NCBI GenBank assembly: GCA_008931825.1
Contig: QXVZ01008206.1
Location: 1-26,301 of the forward strand
Length of the DNA: 26,301 nucleotides
Source of the DNA: Phallusia fumigata
Lineage: Eukaryota > Chordata > Ascidiacea > Phlebobranchia > Ascidiidae
Direction: 5' to 3'
Positions 1 to 7,834 of the stretch are shown here, one piece after another. Under the pieces are notes generated by a model that saw nothing but the letters and a program-made list of their open reading frames with translations, did no database searches and had not been told where the DNA came from. The translations under genes were made by a program, and so were the position numbers. Every line of letters starts with the position of its first letter. Position 1 is the stretch's first letter.

Positions 1-221
1 GAAGTAAACTGGCTGGTCATATGAAAGATCTACAACATCTTGTTGTGTGGATGAAATAAACTCCTCTTCCATTAAAAGATCCTCCTCTCCATATGCCTTG
101 TAGTCATGCATTCCTGGATACACCTCAGGTAGTTGACTTTGTTCCACTGCCCTGTCGTAAGGCACCACACTGTCAGGTATTTTCATCAGATGCTCATGTT
201 GGTGCTTTTGAACAGCAGCAA
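1..221 (-). CDS. NACHT exon, N-terminal part (left-edge NLR)
   Basis: The exon begins after the acceptor AG at 222-223 (minus strand) and carries two bases of a split Val codon. It reads AAVQKHQHEHL then IPDSVVPYDRAVEQ and continues to the window edge. It aligns residue by residue with 16812-17025 of the central NLR. A stretch around 30-70 differs in length and sequence from the central gene (LLMEEEFISSTQQDVV). The P-loop would lie just outside the window. Confidence 0.85.
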
Positions 222-1982
222 CTAAAAGTGATGTAAACACACTTAAAATTGTTGAACTAACAAAACATATACTTATAACAAATAAAAGTGGTATATAATT
301 TGGTACAAGTGCTCAAGTTTCTTGCCCAGAAAACTTAAAAGTGTTAAAACCTCACAAAAACTAGTGGTAAATAAATTAAATACTTTTTAGTGTGTGCATT
401 TTTTTGTCGCGGTGTTGGCAGTTTGGGTTTAATCTAATGTAAACTATGTACACATCTCTACCTTTGGTATTTTCATCAGGAGATGGCTTTGGTGGTCTGC
501 TGTTATCTGAAAAAACATTTGTTGGTGTGTCATAAATAGTTTTTTTAATAGTTACCAGTGCCTTGTTACGTGCGCACTTACAGTAATTAGTCTGATTCAC
601 GACTCCTTGCACTCCAACTATGGGTGCTCCTTGCAGGTTTGCATCTTTCATATCAATATTCAGCTCATTTTTAACAGTTTGGCCTGTAAAAATAGTTCTT
701 GTTTTTAAAAGTTTGTAGGTATAAATTTTCCTTTGTTTTCATACTAACATACTACTTCAAAAAAGTAATTCAATCTCGTAAGATGAAAAATGGTTGTTTT
801 AGCTACTCCAATTGGTCATGTTATTAACAAGTGCAGTAAAAATAGCGTTGAACAAAATAACTAGAAGGGTTACCATATATAGACATTCTACATACACTAT
901 TACCCGATATTAAAAGATGATATATTCCCCACATTATTTTGCATTGGGTCTTATCATAAATCAGCGCTATTTATGACATGATTGTTTCTGCTGGCAGAAA
1001 CACATGGGTCCCCACACATGCAAAGTTGTACATTGTGCATTTTTCTGGATATGTCCAGGTATAAACAAAGCAATCGATGCACCACAATGACATGTTGTAC
1101 AAACTGTGTAAATTTCATACAATTCGAACATTGTTTAATAATTTGACCCATTTTAGGGGGCTAGCGGTGTAACCACTGGGGCTATGGCGTCAAATTTTTA
1201 ATGCGATGCATCACAATGGCATGTTTTACAAACTGTGAAAATTTTATCCAATTCAAAAGTTGTTTACTTATTTAAACCATTTTAGGGGGCTAGCGGGGTA
1301 ACTGCTGGGGTTATGAGTTAAAAAAATTAAATCGATACACCACAATGGCATGTTCTACAAACTGTGTGAATTTGAACATATTTGGATATTGTTTAATAAT
1401 TTGACCCATTTTAGGGGGCTGGTGGGGTAACCACCAGGTCTGTGGGGTTAACCAAAACTAATGACACACCACCTTGCCCATATCTTCCAGCTGTGAAAGT
1501 TTTATCCAAATCCACCAAACATTTCACATCAAAAGTGCATAGACAATGTGCATGAAATATTTTACGCATTCGGGGTCTAGTGGGGTAACCATTGGGGCCA
1601 TGGGGTCAACCGAAACGGATAACACACCGCCATGACCATATCTACCAGCTGTGAAGTTTCATCAAAATCCAACAAACATTTTATGTCAAAAGTGTATGGA
1701 CATATCAATATATAAATAATAAATACTAATTTATCAAACGTTTTGCAAAAAGAAATGCATACATGTAAAAACAACAATGACGATCATTGTTAGAAAAGTT
1801 AACATTAAGATTTACACTGTTAAAATTATGGTCATTTATAGTCCTGTCAAATAATTGAATCCTATGAATAAAATTACTTTTTGACCTGTAACAGATTGTG
1901 TTGATGTACTTGAGAGAAACATTTCTTGATTAGAATCAACACAACTTTCAATACGCCTCCGCTTGCTGTGAGGTTGGTCCAT
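1..1982 (-). CDS. NLR (NACHT-LRR) receptor, left-edge gene, 5' part only
   Basis: This is a partial gene cut by the window edge. Four exons can be placed by alignment with the central NLR: start exon 1886-1982, 582-683, 462-506 and 1-221. All junctions are GT-AG and phase 1. The first 33 residues begin MDQPHSKRRRIES. A 34-residue exon follows with the core QGAPIVGVQGVVNQTNY, then a proline-rich 15-residue exon and the linker before NACHT (VPYDRAVEQSQLPEVYPG). The window ends just before the expected Walker A. By family, NLRs are cytosolic STAND ATPases that sense microbial or damage signals; here this rests on identity to the neighbouring gene. No CARD, DEATH or pyrin domain is visible. The start exon is present a second time at 3803-3899. 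Confidence 0.8.
462..506 (-). CDS. 15-codon exon of left-edge NLR
   Basis: This 45-bp exon encodes NSRPPKPSPDENTK, flanked by acceptor TTTTTTCAG and donor GTAGAG on the minus strand. It is phase 1 at both ends and matches the 45-bp exon at 17592-17636 of the central gene. It is a short proline-rich linker between the N-terminal motif exon and NACHT. Confidence 0.8.
582..683 (-). CDS. 34-codon N-terminal motif exon of left-edge NLR
   Basis: The 102-bp exon is phase 1 at both ends, with donor GTAAGT and acceptor TTTTACAG. It encodes QTVKNELNIDMKDANLQG followed by APIVGVQGVVNQTNYY. The paralogous exon at 17704-17802 is one codon shorter. The short run of V, I, G, Q and N residues ending in NY resembles amyloid-type signalling motifs such as RHIM. 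That similarity is by eye only; no known domain is recognised. Confidence 0.8.
684..1885 (+). repeat. Intron 1 of left-edge NLR: composite interspersed repeat
   Basis: No exon is seen here. From about 860 the sequence matches 11600-11760 in an intron of the central NLR (AACTAGAAGGG..., ACACTATTACCCGAT..., CATTGGGTCT). It continues into the family block GATTGTTTCTGCTGGCAGAAA / ATGGGTCCCCACACATG at 975-1020. After that come about five imperfect units of ~130 bp (next feature). It looks like a repeat inserted into or carried with the intron. No terminal inverted repeat or transposase is seen. Confidence 0.65.
1073..1710 (+). repeat. ~130-bp imperfect tandem repeat, about five units
   Basis: The phrase CACCACAATGGCATGTTCTA or a variant recurs near 1080, 1211, 1339, 1469 and 1624, giving spacings of about 131, 128, 130 and 155. 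Each unit continues with TGTTTAATAATTTGACCCAT, a TTTTAGGGGGCTAG run and then a GTGGGGTAACCACTGGGG element. The same units appear singly or in pairs near 5940-6010, 10850-10950, 11810-12010, 15400-15690 and 21790-21830. The copy at 2990-3627 is part of the 1917-bp duplication. Confidence 0.75.
1886..1982 (-). CDS. Start exon of left-edge NLR
   Basis: Starts at ATG 1980-1982 and encodes 32 codons plus one base: MDQPHSKRRRIESCVDSNQE then a Ser/Thr-rich tail, ending at donor GTCAAA. The KRRR run is basic and could be a weak nuclear signal. The same exon structure and 97-bp length occur at 18035-18131. Nine bases upstream of the ATG is an acceptor-like TCTTTTAG, conserved in both genes. An identical exon lies 1917 bp away at 3803-3899. 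Confidence 0.82.
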
Positions 1983-1993
1983 TTTACAACACT
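1983..1993 (-). other. Conserved acceptor-like site 9 nt upstream of NLR ATG
   Basis: On the minus strand, TTGACAGGTCTTTTAG is followed by TGTTGTAAA and the ATG. The central NLR has TTGACAGGTCTGTTAG, the same nine bases and the ATG. A pyrimidine-rich AG this close to the start could be a spliced-leader trans-splice acceptor, which ascidians use, or the acceptor of a 5' UTR intron. The function is inferred. Confidence 0.4.
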
Positions 1994-2885
1994 AAAAGAC
2001 CTGTCAACATAAAAAGATAATTGCAAAAACTCTTCAACTTTTTGAGCTACATCTCCAGGTTAAAGAGGAACTTTATTTCAAGTTGCATTATTGTTTGCAG
2101 GAAAGCAAACAATTGATCTAATATGATCTACAACACAAATCATTCAATGTGACCTAAATGTGCCAAAATTGGAAAAAGCAAATTATTTTGTGCTTCCACA
2201 TTTTTGAATTTGTTTATCGTGCCAACTACTGTTCTAATGGAGACCTACAATATACTGCTAAGCTACAGCACTGTGTCGCAGTAAAACACTAGTCCAATGT
2301 TTACATTAAACTCTCGACTGGATCTAAGCATATTTACTTTGTTACAACAAACATTTAAGTAGGTGCAAGCTAAACATTTCTGTTAAAAATTGTACCACCC
2401 TATTTTGGGATTTTTAGGTTAACTAATCTGATTTTTTGCATGATTGTTTCCACAGGAAAATACTTGGGTGCCAATACAGATAGTGGCGTTGATTAGGTAT
2501 TTTGCTATCTACATGATAAAAGGTTTGTGCGCCATAGTAGCCGATGTTTTAAACACATCAGTACATACCCAAAACAAACTATATTGTTTCTGGTTAACTA
2601 CCCTTAATGGATGCAAATCCCTAATAAGCTAACAACCTAGTTTAATAAGCTAGCAGCCTGGGCCCAAACAAAACAAACCAAAATGACCCAAACTACAGTT
2701 AATAAAAATTTCTGCCTATTTGGGCATTGATACTCATTTTGACCACTTTATAGGCAACCTCTAGGGCAGTGGTCGGCAAACTTTTTGAACGAAGGCCCAA
2801 ATTCTCCATTTAATCTTAACTAGAGGCCCACACAGCATAAAGCGTTCCGTACAAACTAATACGAGATAACTAAGACAAGTTTGTN

Positions 2886-4801
2886 ATTTATGACATGATT
2901 GTTTCTGCTGGCAGAAACACATGGGTCCCCACACATGCAAAGTTGTACATTGTGCATTTTTCTGGATATGTCCAGGTATAAACAAAGCAATCGATGCACC
3001 ACAATGACATGTTGTACAAACTGTGTAAATTTCATACAATTCGAACATTGTTTAATAATTTGACCCATTTTAGGGGGCTAGCGGTGTAACCACTGGGGCT
3101 ATGGCGTCAAATTTTTAATGCGATGCATCACAATGGCATGTTTTACAAACTGTGAAAATTTTATCCAATTCAAAAGTTGTTTACTAATTTAAACCATTTT
3201 AGGGGGCTAGCGGGGTAACTGCTGGGGTTATGAGTTAAAAAAATTAAATCGATACACCACAATGGCATGTTCTACAAACTGTGTGAATTTGAACATATTT
3301 GGATATTGTTTAATAATTTGACCCATTTTAGGGGGCTGGTGGGGTAACCACCAGGTCTGTGGGGTTAACCAAAACTAATGACACACCACCTTGCCCATAT
3401 CTTCCAGCTGTGAAAGTTTCATCCAAATCCACCAAACATTTCACATCAAAAGTGCATAGACAATGTGCATGAAATATTTTACGCATTCGGGGTCTAGTGG
3501 GGTAACCATTGGGGCCATGGGGTCAACCGAAACGGATAACACACCGCCATGACCATATCTACCAGCTGTGAAGTTTCATCAAAATCCAACAAACATTTTA
3601 TGTCAAAAGTGTATGGACATAACAATATATAAATAATAAATACTAATTTATCAAACGTTTTGCAAAAAGAAATGCATACATGTAAAAACAACAATGACGA
3701 TCATTGTTAGAAAAGTTAACATTAAGATTTACACTGTTAAAATTATGGTCATTTATAGTCCTGTCAAATAATTGAATCCTATGAATAAAATTACTTTTTG
3801 ACCTGTAACAGATTGTGTTGATGTACTTGAGAGAAACATTTCTTGATTAGAATCAACACAACTTTCAATACGCCTCCGCTTGCTGTGAGGTTGGTCCATT
3901 TTACAACACTAAAAGACCTGTCAACATAAAAAGATAATTGCAAAAACTCTTCAACTTTTTGAGCTACATCTCCAGGTTAAAGAGGAACTTTATTTCAAGT
4001 TGCATTATTGTTTGCAGGAAAGCAAACAATTGATCTAATATGATCTACAACACAAATCATTCAATGTGACCTAAATGTGCCAAAATTGGAAAAAGCAAAT
4101 TATTTTGTGCTTCCACATTTTTGAATTTGTTTATCGTGCCAACTACTGTTCTAATGGAGACCTACAATATACTGCTAAGCTACAGCACTGTGTCGCAGTA
4201 AAACACTAGTCCAATGTTTACATTAAACTCTCGACTGGATCTAAGCATATTTACTTTGTTACAACAAACATTTAAGTAGGTGCAAGCTAAACATTTCTGT
4301 TAAAAATTGTACCACCCTATTTTGGGATTTTTAGGTTAACTAATCTGATTTTTTGCATGATTGTTTCCACAGGAAAATACTTGGGTGCCAATACAGATAG
4401 TGGCGTTGATTAGGTATTTTGCTATCTACATGATAAAAGGTTTGTGCGCCATAGTAGCCGATGTTTTAAACACATCAGTACATACCCAAAACAAACTATA
4501 TTGTTTCTGGTTAACTACCCTTAATGGATGCAAATCCCTAATAAGCTAACAACCTAGTTTAATAAGCTAGCAGCCTGGGCCCAAACAAAACAAACCAAAA
4601 TGACCCAAACTACAGTTAATAAAAATTTCTGCCTATTTGGGCATTGATACTCATTTTGACCACTTTATAGGCAACCTCTAGGGCAGTGGTCGGCAAACTT
4701 TTTGAACGAAGGCCCAAATTCTCCATTTAATCTTAACTAGAGGCCCACACAGCATAAAGCGTTCCGTACAAACTAATACGAGATAACTAAGACAAGTTTG
4801 T
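2886..4801. repeat. 1917-bp tandem duplication, copy 2
   Basis: This is the second copy of 969-2884. It contains a duplicate start exon (3803-3899), the same repeat array (2990-3627) and the same upstream sequence. Copy 2 runs into a longer hAT-like element from 4684, whereas copy 1 is cut at the N 118 bp into the same element. Nothing else in it looks coding. Confidence 0.92.
3803..3899 (-). CDS. Duplicate start exon of left-edge NLR
   Basis: Identical in position and reading to 1886-1982 (MDQPHSKRRRIES..., donor GTCAAA), offset by 1917. If the duplication is real, this would be an alternative upstream first exon that could splice over the first one to the 582-683 exon, because the phase is the same. 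If the duplication is an assembly effect, it is the other allele. Confidence 0.55.
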
Positions 4802-5169
4802 TTCATAAAATTGCATCAAAAATGTTTCTTAACACCTTTTTGTGTACAAAACCACGTTTTTAGTTGCTAAAATTCGCCAATTAAATTCATATCGAGTACA
4901 CTTTACTTTGCTATTCATGTGTTCCAGGCCTTGCCTGTTTCATCACAATTCATTTGTTACATAACAAATATTTTTGTAATGTCAAATAACCATTGTTTGT
5001 TTTATCACAATGCTTTCCTACATAATAATTAAACTTATGTCATGTCAAATAATCACCGTTTACATGTGGTGCAATGGAGTACAACTCCGCGTTTTGGCCC
5101 CCCCATCGCGTCAGGATCCAGCTCCCACACACCACGCGGCCCACATAAGTAAGGTTTGCGCGGCCCATT
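4684..5169. mobile_element. hAT-like element, 3' end lost at N (5170)
   Basis: It begins CAGTGGTCGGCAAACTTTTT, typical of hAT terminal inverted repeats, after the 8-bp flank CTCTAGGG (4676-4683), which fits the hAT target preference nTCTAGAn. The interior has GGCCCACACAGC and a later GCGGCCCA segment. The right end is missing because the contig stops at N 5170. The first 118 bp are also present at 2767-2884. No transposase ORF is present, so this is non-autonomous or internally truncated. An empty target site is seen at 5733-5740. Confidence 0.7.
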
Positions 5170-5170
5170 N

Positions 5171-5755
5171 ATTTTAGAATTTGTTTATCGTGCCAACAAC
5201 TACTGTTCTAATGGAGACCTACAATATCCTGCTAAGTTACAGCACTGTGTCGCAGTAAAACTCTAGTCCAATGTTTACCTTAAACTCTTGACTGGATCTA
5301 AGCATATTTACTTTGTTACAACAAACATTTGAGTAGGTGCAAGCTTAACATTTCTGTTTGGGATTTTTAGGTTAACAAATCTGATTTTTTGCATCATTGT
5401 TTCCACAGGCAAATACTTGGGTGCCAATACAGATAGTGGCGTTGATTAGGTATTTTGCTATCTATGACAAAAGGTGCCATAGTAGCCGATGTTTCAAACA
5501 CATCAGCACATACCCAAAATAAAGTATATTGTTTCTGGTAACTACCCTTAATGGATGCAAATCCCTAATAAGCTAACAACCTAGTTTAATAATTTGACCC
5601 ATTTGCAAGTGAACCACTAGCAGCTTGGGCCCAATCAAAACAAATAACAAACCACAATGACCCAAACTACAGTTAATAAAAATTTCTGCCTATTTGGGCA
5701 TTGATAATTATTTTAACCACTTTATAGGAAACCTCTAGGGCATGGGGTCAAATAG
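5171..5755. repeat. Third, diverged partial copy of the NLR upstream region
   Basis: Aligns with 2203-2770 (and 4120-4687) with scattered substitutions and small indels, for example an extra AACA near 5200 and a missing GTTAAAAATTGTACC near 5358. It starts directly after N 5170. It reads through the hAT insertion point without the element. It also resembles 18190-18980 upstream of the central NLR, so it is either another allele or a paralogous upstream region. Confidence 0.75.
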
Positions 5756-6980
5756 ACAAACCTCAATGATTAAATGCACAGTGTTGTTTTTTAAATTATC
5801 ATCTTTTTAATTTTCAATTCTACATTGTTTGTCTATTTGACCCCTCTGAACTCTTTGAAAAACTTTTGATTGCAAAGATTAGCTACAGCGTAACTAAAGC
5901 AAGTTCACAAAAAAACAAGATCTTTCATTTATGGCAGTTGGTCAATCTGACACATAGTTGGCCAATTTTGTTGGCCTAGTGGGGTAACCACTGGGGTTAT
6001 TGGGACAATAAACCAATTTATCTGCATTACCAGCATTGTTTTCATGCTTAGCCCTTTTTATCTGCACTGCCTGCAGTATTTTTAAGTTTGGCCCTATTCA
6101 AATGAACCACCTGCAGTTTTCGGAGTACCTGCTTCAGGAATTATAATGCAACAAAGTGAAAAGTGTAACAAGGAGGGGTTTTACTGAACATGGACATAAC
6201 ATTTATCATGAAATCTTGCAACACTTCTTCCAGACAAATCAAACTAGATATATTCAACTTCATTTAACCAACGCAAAAACCTTCCATATGAAATGGTATT
6301 AAACTTGAGCCAACTTGTACCTATATACTATGTGATATGCCCGCTTAATTTTTCTTTAAGTATTTATGCCACAGTCAAGAGAGAAAAACAGAAAGGAATT
6401 GTGCCCATGAAGAAGTACAAAAAACATGCATTTAAAAGTACAACTGAAATAGAATTTCCAAAACGTAAAAACAATAAAGAGTTTGCATAATGACAGAAAA
6501 GTGTGAAGGTGTGAATAAGTGCAATAAACAGTTCAAAAACTCAATTACCACGTCAAATCTAATCATGCTTTTTTGCTCGTCAACATTGTTCATTCAACTA
6601 TGCAGTCCTGCTGTGCTGCAAATTTCCTGAAAAGTGGCTTAATGAATAACACACAAAAGATGCCTGGAACTTTCTTCAGTGACTTAAAAAAATAAAATGA
6701 ATCAGCCAATCTGTAAAAACAACAACATAAAAAATAGGCAGATCGGCATCCATTCTTGCAGGGCAGCGAAGTTAGGTTATCAGTTCAAATTGGCAGAAAA
6801 AACATGAAGCAGAGTTTTGACTTCTGATAAAATCCTGCCACATGATTCATGAACCTTTTCAGAACTTCACAGTTGAGCTCTGAAAACCAACATCAATATT
6901 AATAAGCTTTATTTCCGAATTTTATGACACTTTTAAACTAGTTGAGGTAACCCTAATGTCTAGTTTATGATACTCCCAGG
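5756..6980. other. Intergenic, repeat relics, no gene seen
   Basis: This spacer lies between the upstream region of the left NLR and the 3' side of the central NLR. It holds one ~130-bp family unit near 5940-6010 (CTAGTGGGGTAACCACTGGGG), a 36-bp piece matching the NACHT exon at 5851-5886, and AT-rich sequence. Reading frames here are short and without recognisable motifs. Confidence 0.5.
5851..5886 (-). pseudogene. 36-bp fragment of NLR NACHT exon
   Basis: Matches 16406-16441 of the central NACHT exon at 34 of 36 bases. On the minus strand it corresponds to VANLCNQKFFKE, the segment just before the sensor-1 strand. Homology stops abruptly on both sides, and the surroundings are repeat sequence. 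It is too short to be an exon and has no splice sites. It is a relic or a filler insertion copied from an NLR. Confidence 0.6.
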
Positions 6981-7394
6981 CATAGGCGTCAATTTCCGGG
7001 TTGGCGGCCACTCCACTGGAAATTTTTATGGTGGCAGACATTGCAAAAAGTCTATGCTGCAACCCCAGAAATTTCCTGGATTTGTTATTATATTCTTGCT
7101 TTGAAAAATATGTTGCTTGTGCCAATACGAAGATTTTCTAAGGACTTTTCATAATATATGCGAGGCGAGCGACGCAAATTTGTTATTATTGTTTGTTAAA
7201 CAACGCAAGAGGAAGTCCATTTTGCACGTCTCTTGTGCTATATTCAAAGATAATATTAGCAATAACAGAGAGTATAATAACGCTACGAACCAACAGACGC
7301 ACATAGCCTAATTTGATCACATGTCAGACCGCTTGGGTTCAGTCATTTTGCCATCTCATAAGAAAAAACTTTTTCTAAAAAATTGACGCCTATG
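6981..7394. mobile_element. 414-bp MITE with CATAGGCGTCAATTT ends
   Basis: The left end CATAGGCGTCAATTT is mirrored exactly by AAATTGACGCCTATG at 7380-7394. Flanking 8-mers are CTCCCAGG (6973-6980) and CTACCAGG (7395-7402), 7 of 8 identical, consistent with an 8-bp target-site duplication as made by hAT or P-type transposases. No transposase is encoded. It lies downstream of the last recognised LRR exon of the central NLR. Confidence 0.8.
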
Positions 7395-7672
7395 CTACCA
7401 GGTAATAGTTGCTTCAAACATTTGAACAGAATGGCTTATCAATGGTTGCCTGTGTATTAGATGTAAAAGCATGCATTGCTGTATTGTTGATAAGTTACTA
7501 AATAATTGATGTTAACATTTAAACATGGCTTGATGGCCACTAGAAAAAACACTTTTCCACGGTTACTAGTGAGAAGAATATTTGATAAAAGTTCATGTGA
7601 CTTATCCACATTATGTACATAAACCTTACTATGTTTGCCTAATGACACATTTACAAATGCTGCCACACTCAC

Positions 7673-7834
7673 AGGAAGGTTGAGGTTTCGAAGTGCGTCT
7701 TGTACTGTCTGCTTTCCTGCATTGGTGATGCGACAACCCTCCAGCACCAGCTCCTTCAACTTGTCCACGCATTTTGTTAAATGCTTGACAGCTTCATCAT
7801 CTATGCGGTTGTAACTGAGTTCAAGCCCACTCAT
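7673..7834 (-). CDS. LRR exon 7 of central NLR
   Basis: 162 bp, 54 codons, phase 0-0. It encodes two ribonuclease-inhibitor-type repeats, LELSYNRIDDEAVKHLTKCV and LVLEGCRITNAGKQ. It is the most divergent of the set, with IDDEAV in place of IGDEGV. Donor GTGAGT is at its 3' end. The frame stays open to 7457, so this may be the last coding exon if the donor is unused. No clear polyadenylation signal fixes the end. Confidence 0.85.

Larger units (their letters stand above)
969..2884. repeat. 1917-bp tandem duplication, copy 1
   Basis: The 1916 bases 969-2884 are repeated at 2886-4801 at a constant offset of 1917. Three substitutions are visible: 1269 T / 3186 A, 1503 T / 3420 C, 1705 T / 3622 A. 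The single N at 2885 sits exactly at the junction. Copy 1 holds part of intron 1, the start exon and the upstream region of the left-edge NLR. The N and the near-identity favour two unmerged haplotype contigs over a true duplication, but the sequence alone cannot decide. Confidence 0.92.

Noticed and set aside
1073..1710. CRISPR-like array
   Set aside because: Units are ~130 bp, imperfect, without spacers, in a eukaryotic intron.
1577..1777. 66-codon minus-strand frame, repeated at 3494-3694
   Set aside because: It is inside the ~130-bp tandem repeat and intron 1; other family copies do not keep it open.
2444..2632. 62-codon frame present identically at 2444 and 4361
   Set aside because: Its conservation comes from the 1917-bp duplication; the diverged copy at 5400-5570 breaks the frame, so it is not under coding constraint.
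6293..6490. Open frame of 65 codons on the plus strand
   Set aside because: AT-rich low-complexity product with no motif, splice context or paralogue; it lies in intergenic repeat sequence.
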